A stretch of 64,000 nt of DNA from Manihot esculenta (lineage: Eukaryota > Streptophyta > Magnoliopsida > Malpighiales > Euphorbiaceae): assembly GCF_001659605.2 (NCBI RefSeq), contig NC_035162.2, positions 6,219,248 to 6,283,247 of the forward strand, in the 5' to 3' direction. A program made the position numbers and the translations under genes. The notes under the pieces are model-generated. The model made no database searches. It saw nothing but the letters and a program-made list of their open reading frames with translations, and was not told the origin of the DNA. Positions 10,600-22,334 of the stretch are shown one piece after another (the stretch's first letter is position 1; each line of letters begins with the position of its first letter).

Positions 10600-13500
10600 A
10601 TTTTTTTTGGGGAACGGCTGCAGAGAGCACGATATTCTCTCCACCGTCCGATCAATTTTAATCTGCACATCTGGATTGGTGAAGTGCAGCTAAAAGAAAT
10701 TGAGTACATAAATTTTACTTTTTTTTTTTCTCTCTCTCTCCTTGAGTTCATTTTTCTTCGTTCATTTATTTTTATTTCCTTTATTATTTTTAGTATAATA
10801 TATTTTCCTTCTCCCAAAAATGATATATATTCTTTAAAATGTATTTATAAATACATACGTGTAAAAAAGTTATTTATATACACATTTTCAAATCCAAATG
10901 ATAAAACTTTTATTTGAATGAATTTCTATAAATTTTCAAATATAATTTTGAATAATTTAAAAAATAAAAAATATACACTTTAATCAATTTATAATAATTT
11001 AATCTGTTATTTATTAATAATTGTGAAACTATATTTATTATTTTTTTTTGAAATAGGGGTGGGGGAGTCGAACTTTTGAACTCACAAGATTATAAGGATG
11101 CACTTTCCACCAGGCTAAGTCTCAGAATGCCTATATTTATTATTTTTTTTTTGAAATGGGGGATGGGAAATTCGAATCTGAGATCTATCAGGTTTAACCG
11201 GATACACTTATCATCAGACTAAATCTAGGAGTGCCTATATTTGTTATTTTTAAAACTATAAATTTAATAGATGAAAAATAAAATATATAATAAACAAAAT
11301 TAGAAAGTAAATATAATTATACATTTCATGGAAGATATATGCTTGTTTGAGAAAAAAAATACATTCAGTTTATTAATATGATTATTTTGTAATAAAAAAG
11401 TTTAGATAAATCTTTACAACATGTAGACTTCAACTTTTTAAATGAAAATTTTTTAAAACAAGAAGAATTGGATTCTCATTCTAAGCAAATGAATTGTTAG
11501 AAAAAATTTTTAATTAGATTAAAATTTTAATTTTAAATAAAAAATTATATTAAAAATAATAAAGGAAATAGAAAAATAAAATGAGAAAAAAATCAAATCA
11601 AATAAATATGCGCTAGGAGAGGAGGAAAAAAAACAAAAGAAATGCCAAAAGAAAAACAAAATTTATGTACTGAAATTTCTGGAATGTGAACGTGCTCTCA
11701 ATAGTTTATTCCCTTTTTAGCGAAGATAAAGATAATCAGCAGTTTTTCATCAACACGTGGCATCGTGTGGGGCTTAACTGCTAAGCATATTTTGATTGCG
11801 ACTACCAAGACTGGATCCGTATGACGCATGGCATAAGATCGGAGTCGGTATATAAAATTTGCTTACACTATAAGTTTATATAAATCAATATGAAAAAAAA
11901 AATAAATATTTTCATTAATATAAAGTTGACCAACAAATCGTATCACAATTGTGTTATTTCATGTATGATTACTTATAAAATTACAAGGCAATTGTCGAAA
12001 GGTAAGTAAGAACTTTATATATAGGATTTAAAACTATAACATTCTTTAATGCACCGATTTTATTTTTATTTTTGGACCTTTTGCCTTTAACAAGATCCAA
12101 TCTACTGCCCTTAAAAAGATTATCTGGTCTAGTACTATTCAATTCATACTAGTTCAATTTTCAAATGGATTGGGACAAAAAATCTTATTAAAAAATAAAT
12201 TTTTAATATTTAAATTTGATCCAATTTGTAGCGAATCTGCATACGGCTTATTTTTTTAAAATTGAATTAAAATTAAAAAAATTAGTAAATCAACACTATT
12301 AATTAATTTACATATTATACTAATTATGATCAATAAACAAAGAAAAATATTATAATAAATAAATAGATTTTAATTTTATAATTTTTTTAAACTTTAAATA
12401 AAACCTACTAAAATCATCTATTGAATAAAATAAACTTACTAAAAATTACACAAAATAAAAGAATATCAATCAATATCATCTTTCTCTAAATCAATAATAT
12501 TCAAATTTTATTTAAAAATTAATACAATTTTTTCAATTTACTATTTTATTATCATCACATCTTGATTTTTATTTATAAAAAAATAAAATTAATTAATAAA
12601 AAGAGATTATTTCAGTATCTCTAAAATAGAAAGTTTTTGAATCCGTTCGGTTCAATTCAAACAGGCTCGATTCCAAAATAAGCTAAACAAAAAAGATTCA
12701 TTTTAAAAATGAGCCTCAAATTTTTTATTCAGTTTATAAAAAAATACATACAATTCCGAATTGTCCACAAAGTTAAACCCATTTTGACAGTGCTAAACCA
12801 ACCCTTTTCGAGCCCATTGGTGAAAAGGCCCTTTCAGATACTGAGGCTCCAAAATAATGAGATTACGGAATCAGATTATGTTGGACTTGGACATATGGTC
12901 CCTTGTGTGGTTATCGTAAGCCCATCAATTCCAAGCTCAAGCCCTTTAGATCCTCCTATAGAGGACAACTAGTCCCTTCAATAGAGAATTGCAATTCTCA
13001 GATTTTCGATCAAAGTGGATGAGGAAGAGATACTTTTGGGAAAATTTTTGACCCCACTTAGCTGTATAAACCGTCCAATTTAAAAATTGACACGTTTAGA
13101 GAAAATATAGAGTTCTTTTATTAATATGATATTTTAATTTTTAATTAACTGAGTATACAAATCGATTCTTATATTTAAGTTTGTGTAAAAAAATTTTATA
13201 TACTTATATTTTTAAATTATATATATGTTATATGCTCGCTGTTTATGATCTGCGCTCTTTGTAAGGAGTCATGTGTCCTCTTGGTTGTGGTTTTAAAATT
13301 TTATGTATGTATATATATAAAATTTTCCCAAGGAAGAAGCAATCTGTGAACGTCCAACAAACATGGAAAAGCCTCTTAGCAATAACATCAAGCATGAAGA
13401 CCCACCACCAAAAGAGCTTCTTCAAGCTCAAGGCAACTTTTGGTCCTCAAAACATAGCATTATACATTCCCTTTTTGTTCAGTCTGCCTGCCTTGGTTGG

Positions 13501-14190
13501 ATAACGGCTTTAACAAGAAACAAAAGTTGGTGGTTAACTACCGAGTGTCATTTTCTGCCCTTGATTTTGACAGTCTTTTTTTTTTCTAAAGGAACTTTTA
13601 GACAGTCATTACCTGTAGGGAAAGTGACATGAAGCAATGCAGCTATAGTTTTCACTCGCTTTGGACAACTCAACTGAGTTGCTTGAATCCTGGGATTTAG
13701 ACCAGATGAGATACAGCTCTATACTCATTCAGAATGCTCAAGTAGAAAAAAAATCATAAGCTTGTTAGAAAATTCCCTATTTAGGAAGCCTTTTTTCTTC
13801 AGAAAAAAAAAAAAAAAATTCCGATTAGATATATCAATTGAGTCATAGCCATTCTTTTCTCCAAATTTACAAGGAAAAATTTTCAGCTGTATCTATTGAG
13901 CTAAAACCATAAGCCAGCATTAAGCAAGCATGCGGATACGTATAAGCTAGTCAGCGTTTTGATTAGTTAAAAGAAAATGTGGGATATAATATTTTATTAT
14001 TGATTGATGAATATAGCAAGAGGAGAATTGAAGGAACTTGGAGCAGTATCACAAATATGTGTGCATGAGAGGGAGATTTAATCAGAAAGTTTGGTGTAAA
14101 AGAGCATGCAAATCCCTCTGCATGTTTGTGATGTAGCAACAGATCAAGGAAGTCAGACAATTACAAATCTCCAAACTTTGATTGTCCTCT
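10600..14190. other. Intergenic AT-rich DNA
   Basis: Between the divergent membrane protein gene (-) and the mini-TPX2 gene (+). No convincing gene. It contains two SINE-like copies (11041-11240). Short open frames at 10684-10917, 12709-12972 and 13271-13632 lack family resemblance and coding context. Confidence 0.5.
11041..11240 (-). mobile_element. Two tandem tRNA-derived SINE-like copies
   Basis: Two related units of about 100 bp lie head to tail (about 11037-11133 and 11136-11240). Read on the minus strand, each begins GGCA.TC..AGA.TTAG, has an A-box-like TAGCCTGGTGGAAAGTGC or TAGTCTGATGATAAGTG, then about 35 bp later a B-box-like GTTCGACTCC or ATTCGAATTTC. Each ends CCC..CC..ATTTC followed by an A-rich tail and TAATAA. 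A polymerase III promoter layout plus a 3' A tail is the SINE architecture. Weaker relatives occur at about 1190-1290, 2640-2700 (opposite strand) and 53416-53513. Confidence 0.55.
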
Positions 14191-14193
14191 CTC

Positions 14194-14203
14194 TCTATAA
14201 ATT
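14194..14203 (+). promoter_or_regulatory. TATA box of mini-TPX2 gene
   Basis: TCTATAAATT lies 51-60 bp upstream of the ATG at 14254, after a CT-rich stretch. Position and sequence fit a plant TATA box with a short leader. Confidence 0.45.
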
Positions 14204-14253
14204 CCAATCCAATTTCTATTACTGCCATCAGATTCTTAGAGAGCTTAGTGAAC

Positions 14254-15144
14254 ATGGAGAATATAGCAAGCACAAAATATACTCTCAAGGTTGTTTTATT
14301 ATGTCTATGTTTTTTTTACTTCTTCCTTTTTATTTTTTATTTTTCATTCTCTGAAAGCTATTACAACTGGTAGTATTTGTCACAGGCAAAAGATGAAGTC
14401 AAGGAGAGACTCTGTGACAGGTCCAATAAGGTAAATTTCTACTAGACCTTATCTATCTCTCTCTCTTCTCGCAATTGAGAGGCTTTGTGATCGTATACGT
14501 ACAGGCTACCACAAAGACTCTAGCCAAGGAAAACAGTAAGCCCCAAGAGTTCAAACTTCACACTGAACAAAGAGCTTATAAACGTGCAATGTTCAACTAT
14601 TCTGTGAGTAGGCTGAGCGACTTTCTGTTCACTTCAAATTTCACGTAGAATCATATATAGCCTCTAAGAGTTCCCGATGGGCCAGAAAATAAATTTTTAT
14701 TTTGTTTTTCCTGAACTCACAGGTTGCAACCAAACTATACATCATGGAGCTACAGAAGAAACAAATAGAAAAGATCCAAAAGGTATATATATATATAGTC
14801 TGCAGGATATGTTCAGAAAACTTTTCGTTTGAGTTGTATGTGAGAGTGAATTTGGTATAGCATTGATAAAAGTGATATGAACTTGTGGAGCAGATCATAG
14901 AAGAGGAGGAGATCCGCATGCTGAGAAAAGAAATGATCCCAAGAGCCCAGTTGATGCCTTTCTTTGATAGACCTTTCTTTCCACAAAGGTGAAAAAAAGG
15001 GCAGTGAGATTGAAGCTCATGTAAATGAAGTTTTCTATTTTGTTGCTCACTATTTACAATTGCCATTTTACTTGCTGCAGATCAAGCAGGCCTTTGACAA
15101 TACCAAGAGAGCCGAGTTTCCACATGTTGAACAGCAAGTGTTGA
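14254..15144 (+). CDS. Small TPX2-domain (WVD2-like) microtubule protein
   Basis: Six exons: 14254-14289, 14386-14430, 14505-14603, 14723-14782, 14894-14988 and 15081-15144 (TGA), encoding 132 residues. The core is the TPX2 C-terminal domain: FKLHTEQRAYKRAMFNYSVA, then a basic coiled-coil helix (MELQKKQIEKIQKIIEEEE), then RMLRKEMIPRAQLMPFFDRP and FFPQRSSRPLTIPREPSFH. These match the KLHTE..RA..R..F, R..RKE..P.A.PMP.FDRPF and PT.P.EP.F landmarks of plant WVD2/TPX2 proteins, which bind microtubules. Usual family members are 300-500 residues with an acidic N-terminal region and KLEEK motif. Here that region is reduced to about 40 residues, so this is essentially a lone TPX2 domain. The exact start is the softest part; the first exon is only 12 codons. 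Confidence 0.85.
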
Positions 15145-16113
15145 AGCTGCAAATCTGGGAATGAAATCTTAACATTTTGAAAATGTCCAAGCTTGGAACG
15201 ACAAAGTGAAACCACACCTCAATGGGAGTTCATTTGTAAAATGTAATTTTTGTTGGTGTTTCAGTTTTCATCTATGTACGACAACATATGTAGTCATAGA
15301 TTCTTGTAGGAAGTGTGATTAGTTGGCCTTTTCCACAGCCATAACCCCTCATCTCAATGGGTTTTATAATTAGTGTCTTTTTTCTCATGTTAATAACATG
15401 AATTTTTTACTTTTGATTTTATTTTTTGAATATAAGTGTGTACATTCAGTCAATTCAAAAATTCATAAATTTAGTCAACTTAAAATCAACCTACAAAAGT
15501 ATAAATAAAAAATTAAAATTAGTATAGTATAACTGCATTTTTTTCAAGAGAAAGGATTCACTTCATCTAAACCTTAAATAATTCAAAATGGAAGTACGCA
15601 TACAGTTGACCAATGCACTTTTTCAATTTTACTATTTATTTTTTTTAAATACGTGAATAGAGAATATTTACCTAAATCGATCCATTTTAGATCAATATAC
15701 AAATAAGTAGATTCACATGAAAAAATATATGAAACTCATTTTATTATTGTTTGAATTTATCGTTCATTGAATTCATCTAAAAATTTTTGATATGAATGAT
15801 TTCTACCCTCCCTATCACTTCATTTTTCTTACGGAACAAAGACCCTTAATTCCCTGCTAAGAAAAATATTCAGTTTGATTTTTTTTTTTAAAGAAAAAAA
15901 AAGATAATAAACATTCGATATGGAATCTTCATTTATTTTGGGCCAGGTTTTCGGGTTGTCATGCTCCGGTTGGGCCTCCTCTCTCTTCTATTGATAGGGG
16001 CATTTTTTTTAGTAATAGAATAAAATAAATAAAAGATGAGAAAGGGCAAAGTTTCTCTTTCTCGTTGCTCGTTTCGGCGTTAGGTTTTCTGTTCAGAGCA
16101 ATTGATTTTCTGA
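15145..16113. other. Mini-TPX2 3' region, spacer and PRP38B promoter
   Basis: The first part fits the 3' UTR of the mini-TPX2 gene (to about 15400). It then becomes AT-rich. From about 15940 composition rises toward the PRP38B leader. No TATA box was seen close to that leader. No other gene. Confidence 0.4.
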
Positions 16114-16222
16114 TTGCCGCTCGCCAAAAAGCGGAAGAACCAAACCACTAAGCTTCAGGAAGATCGTGATTTTGGCGGCTCTTTTATTCGATTCGATTTC
16201 GGATTCTGTCCCCTCTCTTTCG

Positions 16223-16577
16223 GTAGGTATTTCGCTTTCCTTTGTTGTCGCATTTTAGGGTTTTTCCCTCTTCTCTTAGCAGAAACCGATTTTGAGTCAT
16301 CGTAAAGAAATGGAATCGATATTTTACCTGCTTGAGTTGCTGTTTTATCTCTATTTTGTTCACTGTGTCAGCAGAACGAATTCGAATTTTGCTTGGTTTT
16401 TAATTCTTGTGCTCATTTTATTTGTATTTCAATTTTCAAGATGCAACTCGGCTGTTTTTTTTTTATCATGCAACTCGGCTTTGTCTGTCTTTTGTTTTGG
16501 GTTTTATGGGTTTTCGAGAAAACGGAACATTTTTTCTTATTATGTTTAAATAACTAACATTTTTGAGATATTTACAG
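16223..16577 (+). other. Intron in the PRP38B 5' UTR
   Basis: A leader exon ending CTTTCG at 16222 is followed by GTAGGT, and an acceptor TTTACAG ends at 16577, 47 bp before the ATG at 16625. The T-rich content between fits a plant leader intron. Inferred from splice signals only. Confidence 0.55.
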
Positions 16578-16624
16578 ATTCTCATTTGGACTCTAAAATC
16601 TTAGGAGTGCATTAGTAATCAATT

Positions 16625-19600
16625 ATGGAGATACAGACAAGTGGGAAGCCCATTGACTCGCTATTAGAGAAGGTTCTGTGTATGAACATTCTGTCATCGG
16701 ATTATTTCAAGGAGCTTTATCGGTTGAAAACGTATCATGAAGTAATAGATGAAATATACAATCAAGTTGATCATGTGGAGCCATGGATGACTGGAAATTG
16801 CCGGGGGCCGTCAACTGCTTTCTGTCTTTTGTACAAGTTTTTTACCATGAAACTCACAGTCAAACAAATGCATGGTTTATTAAAGCACAATGATTCTCCT
16901 TATATCAGAGCGGTAATTTTGCCATGCCCTACTTCAATTTCTAGTTGTTAGTGATTTCATTGGGTGGAGAATCAATATTGGTTGATATTTGTTAATAGTA
17001 TAATTTAATATGTTCTTGTATGGTGAACATTTATTTAATATTCCAAAGAGTCTTGGCATGTGGAACGTGAACATTTTCCAGATGCTGTTCCTGTGATTTT
17101 CTTAATTGGCCTCAGATTAGCACATACCTTTAAGTTTCAAAGTTGTTTTCTCCACTCTTTAGTTATTTCTTTAATACTGACAATTTTTTGTTAAATTTTT
17201 TGTTGCAATTATCGTTGCCTAACAATTATTTGACATAAATGTTTGTAATCTATACAGATACAAAAGAAATTTCTTGTCTTTTCTTAATTTATCTGCATCT
17301 AATATCCCCTGAGAATGCAAAATGGAAACTAACATTAACTATAAAGCATCTTTCATATTTTAGAGTGGAAGCAAAATTACATTTACTTGGACTTGTTTGA
17401 TGTGGGTTGCAAACTGCTTTTGTGTTTTCATTTTTGATAATTATGGTACATGGCAAGTAAACATTTTGTTGAATAAACTTCTCACTTTTCTTTACTTTTT
17501 GTTGTTGCTTGTACGCTTTCTCTGGTTTGTGCATTGTAAATTTGGGATTCCAACCACCAGTTCATGGTTCAAGTTTCAATAGTTTGTCTCTTTTTCTTTT
17601 TGATTGTGTTCATGTTTCTTCAACTACTGGTTTTCTCTTTGACTTTTTTCCCTTCTGCCCCTAATTTTTTTTGCAAGTAAAAGGGAAGGTTCCGCTGCTG
17701 TTTATTATGACCAAGTTTTTTTTGTTATTAAATGTTTCCATGTTGACAATATTTTCTATGTTATTCAAGTCAATAAGCTAATAATTTGACACCAGTAATT
17801 ATGTATACATCAATTTTTCAGTATTCTTGTGATTACTATTATGGTCTTTGTGGGTATTCTGTGTTTTGTGCTAGTACTTATGCTTGACTTCAATTACATA
17901 AATAGAATAAAAGTTTTCAATGGGACTTTCCACTCTTATTTGTTCAATGATCTGTATTTATGGCATGAGTCATATTCTTATGAATTTGCTGCAATTTGAA
18001 TGACACTTTTATCATATTTGTTGATTTGCCGGAGTGTGAACTATTCAAAACTGAAGAGGTTGTTTGCTAACGAGGTAATGGACAAATACATCTGATTTTG
18101 GTCATCTGAAAGTCTTTATTTTGATGATCTAGTACATATATACACGCATGATAATGCCCTTGTTTTTTATAGCAGATTCTACAAAACAAGTTTGAGGTGT
18201 CCTTGTTTCTTTGAGTTGCTAGGACTTTCAAACTCCCACCTAACACTGCCTTTGCTTTCCCGAGCAGATATACGGAAAACCAAGGTTTGAGGTGTCTCAT
18301 TTTTTGATTCACTCCTAGATTTAGTCTGATATTCTTTTCTCTGGGAATATGTAAACAACAGAACCAGTATACATCCCTTGTGCATCTCCCAGGTCCTGTC
18401 ATTGCACTGTTTCAGTTCTTTGAAGCTAAGGATAAGTATTTTGTATTTTGTTGACATCAAAGTTTTAGAGGTTCAATTTTTAACTAACTGCATGTACATT
18501 TTTTTCCTTTTCCCTTTATCCCATTTGAGCAGTAACTTGTGCTTGATTTGTGCTATTTACTTGTTATTGTAGGCTGAGTTACAGAATTTTAATATTAAGC
18601 ATGTGACACAGTTTGATGCCCTGAAGTTTGATTGCAGGTTGGATTTCTCTATTTGAGATATGCTGCTGATCCAAAGACTTTATGGAATTGGTTTGAACCA
18701 TATATTAAAGATGATGAGGTATTTTCTCATGCCTTGCACAATTTGCAGTTTATATTCATCCATAAGATTTTTTTTGGGAAGCCTTTGGGGTGGTGCTGGA
18801 GTGGCATTTTGGATGCCCCACTTTATGATCATCTTTGTGATTGCTTTACAAATTTCAAGCACCTTTCTTTTATGTCTTCACAAGTCCTGAGATCCCAAGA
18901 AATCTGAATCCAAATCCATGAGAATAACTGTTGCTTTCCTCATCCTCGCTTCAGATAAACGCCTATTGGCCAAAGGGAAAAACACTCTTATGATATGGTC
19001 ATAAAGAAGTGGTATATGTTATGAGATGTATTTATTGTCTTGCTTATGAAGATCTCATGTCTGTAGTATTATGCAGAATCACAATTACATTTTAGTTTTG
19101 TTTATTTTATATTTCACATAATCCACATACTTGTATTGTTTGGTGTTTTATCATCCATTTAATTTTCATTCAGTTGTGTTCCATCTTAGCCTGTCGTTTT
19201 TCTTAGCCATAACATAATTTATTGGGTTGCAAGTTATATATTAAGTTGCAAGGAATCAATATTATTCTAAATAATATTTCAATTCCAACCTCAAGGATTA
19301 ATTTTAATGGTTTAGGCTCTGTGTCACTTTGAGCAACTATGAAAACGCATCTTTAATGTAGCAATCCATAGTAGTTCCTGTTAAACTTGTGTACAAGCAA
19401 TTAACTTATTAGTCCTATCCACCTAGTATTTATGTGCTTATGTTTCACTAGAACTGTATGGTATATATAAATTCTTACAACTGTGAATAACTAATCCTCG
19501 CACAAACTTCATGAGAACATAATTGTGTGTATCTGTAATATTCCAGAATGTCTACCATTTTTTGTTATAATCTGTTCTAATGGTGATATCATATTTCAGG

Positions 19601-20689
19601 AATTCTCTCCGGGTTCTAATGGACGGAAGTGTACGATGGGTGTATATGTGCGTGACTTGCTTCTTGGACAGGTTAGCTGCAATCAGCTTCCGATATGCCT
19701 TTGTACTAGTTTCATATTGTGTTGTACTTATTTAGGCAAAAGGAATTAATATGACATGTTTTCTCTTGTAGTACTACTTTGATACCCTTTTTCCCCGCAT
19801 TCCAGTTCCTGTACTGCGGCAGATTGTGTCTAATCTTGAGAAGGTGAAGCTTCCCACCAAACCTTCTGGTGCAACAGGGGATTCCGTTCGCCATGGATCT
19901 GATGACACTGCACGGCGACCGCCATCTGTGAAGGCTGCTCTTTCAGTCTCATTTGGTCAGCGTGCTCCTCATCGCGCATCAACCAGGGACTCATCACCTG
20001 TTCGTCGCACATTACCTCCACCCTCTTATGATAGAATTAGTGATGACCCTAGAAGATCACCCAGTAGTCGTCGCAGCCAGAGTCGTGAATATTCTGATAA
20101 AGAATATTCAGACAGGGACAGAGATCGGGATCGGGATTTGGACCGTGAAAAAGACCGAGATAGGGAACGTGATCGGGATAGGGAAAGAGATAGGGAACGT
20201 GAACGGGATTTGGACCGTGAAAGAGATCGAGAGAGGGACCGTGATCGGGAGAGGGAACGGGAAAGAGATCGGTACAGGGACCTTGACCGAGATCGGGGTC
20301 GAGACAGGGACAGAGAGCGAAAATATGATTATGATCGTAGGTCCAGGTATTCTGAGAGAGAAAGCAGAAGGGACTATGAAAGGAGTAGTCGTGAAGGAAG
20401 TAGGCACCATAGAGAAAGCAGCTCTCGCAGAAGTCACAGCCGAAGCAGGAGTCGCAGCCGAAGCAGAAGCCGAAGTTTGCAAACTGGTGTGGCATCATTT
20501 GATCGTCTTTCTAGTCCATATAAGGATGTAAGCAAGGAGAAGACGTCTGCATCTAGCAATTTGGCAAAGCTCAAGGATTTGTATGGTGACTTAGGTGATC
20601 AGAAAGGGGATGCTGCTCTGGAAAGAGTACCTCGAAGGGATAATGGTGGTGAAGAGGTTATTAGGCTTGGTGGTTCTACTTGGAAATAG
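16625..20689 (+). CDS. PRP38B: Pre-mRNA-splicing factor PRP38B with RS-like tail
   Basis: Four coding exons: 16625-16912, 18638-18718, 19600-19671 and 19772-20689, all phase 0, encoding 452 residues. Residues 1-165 are the PRP38 domain: ELYRLKTYHEVIDEIYNQV, VEPWMTGNCRGPSTAFCLLY, KHNDSPYIRAVGFLYLRY, LWNWFEPYI.DDE and YYFDTLFPRIPVP. PRP38 joins the spliceosomal B complex and is needed for its activation in the nucleus. Residues about 250-390 are a charged RD/RE/RS tail in which DRDRDR and RERDRD alternate for over 100 residues before SRSRSRSRSR. The extreme C-terminus (NLAKLKDLYGDLG) is conserved in plant homologues. Arabidopsis SRL1 (At5g37370) is the closest type I recall; it was isolated as an SR-like protein linked to salt tolerance. 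Intron 1 is 1.7 kb. Family call is firm. Confidence 0.93.
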
Positions 20690-22334
20690 TTATACAATAG
20701 ATGATTGTGCACTTCAGTCAGATGTATCATTTGGGTTTTCAAGCTGACTAACTTAATGGTTCAAATAAAAAAAAACAATCACTTTCATGAGCTTTTTATT
20801 CTCTGTAGGCATAGTAACATATGAATGCTGGATGATATTGATACTGTCACGTGCAATTTGCCATTTCCATCCCTTACATTCTGTTTAATGCTTCATGGAA
20901 GACAACTATTGTAGAGAACTTCAGACATGTTGCTAGTCTAGTGGTTGTGTTGAGAGATTCCTATTTGGTCATTCTTAATCTATTTATTTTTCTTTCTTTG
21001 AGCATGCCGAGGCGTGCAGCTTTGGGAGCTGTCTGCATATCGTATATTAGAGTGAGCAGGAAATGCAGCTCTGGTCTCTAGAGTCGCTATTTGTTACAAG
21101 AAAGTGGCTCGGTGCTATTGTTTCTGAATTGGTGAAGAACAAGCTTGAGTTGAACGTAGGATATGAATTTTACAGTGTTTAAGCGTTTAAAAAGCTTGAT
21201 GACACCAATTAGTCATAATAAAAACCTTAGATTTATGTTTATTAGCCACATCTCCTCAAGTCCTTCCTTACCTTTCGAATGCAATCTGGGAGTGCTACGG
21301 TATATTTAAAAATAATAATAAAAAAGGAAAAATACAACGTAGCAGAAGTAAAGCTTCCTAATTCCAACAGTATCGAATATGAATATCTAGATCGGGTTGT
21401 TCTATTGGTGCCTAAAGAACATGGGGAAGTTCTAGTGCGGTCACTCTCTCTCAAGTCATAACGAACACGTTTAGTTTTGCTACCGCCCCAAATAAAGAGT
21501 TGTAGTTATAATATACCAGAGAATAAAAAACACACAATATGGGAGTAAAATTGACCTGCCAAAGTTGCTGCACTTTTACTTAGATTTTTATGTTTGTTCT
21601 GGGGATCGCCTTTCTTCTTCTTCTTCTACAGATAATGAATCTCATCTCTGGAAAACACACATTCCATGACCATCTTCAATAGCAATCCATCAAACAATCA
21701 AGCAACTTCTGAGGAAAGTCGAGCTACGAAAAGTGGAAGCACCTTCACTTTTTTTTTCAGTGTGTAGTGGAAGATATTTTGTGCTGTTGAAAATATTCTT
21801 TAAAAAATATCTTTTTAAAAAAAATAGGAAGAACACAATTTTGGCTAAAAGTTATTGCTAATGAAGGACCCTAAGCCCAAAATTTATTGGGATCCCTACG
21901 ATTGCAATCTTCCAAGAATAACACTCATTGGAAGCTAATTGATGAATTCAGAGTATTATCATCCAATATAAGATCAAAAAAGCAAAATCCTTGTAGCATC
22001 CGTATTACATATTAATTTCAATCCATTAAAGCACTCCTGGAAAAAGAATCCCCTGCTCTCCAATACAAACCATACCAGTTTTCTCAAATGGAATAGAGTT
22101 GCCAGCAATGGATCAAACAGTTAATGATAATTCAAGGCGGAGCTCAAGAAAAATAAATAAATTGAAAATGGATCAAACAGTTAGGAGATTCCTCAATCAA
22201 TCATTTGCATCATCTGTCTTTCACTCAACAGAAGAAATCAAATAGCATAATTAATTTTCAAAGTTGAGACAGGTTACCAACAGAAGAGAGCATGAGATGA
22301 ACAAAAGTAAGTGATTTGATGACCATGAAACTAT
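20690..22334. other. 3' regions between convergent PRP38B and RRP1
   Basis: The PRP38B 3' UTR reads from 20690, and the RRP1 3' UTR reads leftward from 22334. Between them I see no gene. A duplicated phrase ATGGATCAAACAGTTA occurs at about 22107 and 22169. Confidence 0.5.

Noticed and set aside
12709..12972. 87-codon open frame
   Set aside because: No homologous pattern. It lies in repeat-like AT-rich spacer.
14641..15066. 141-codon minus-strand open frame
   Set aside because: Antisense to the mini-TPX2 exons and introns, with no family resemblance.
20049..20498. Antisense open frames of 149 and 124 codons opposite PRP38B
   Set aside because: They mirror the Arg/Asp/Glu repeat tract of the real gene and show only low-complexity translation.
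19953..20531. 192-codon open frame overlapping PRP38B in another frame
   Set aside because: It is a shadow of the same repeat tract; the PRP38B frame is supported by domain continuity.
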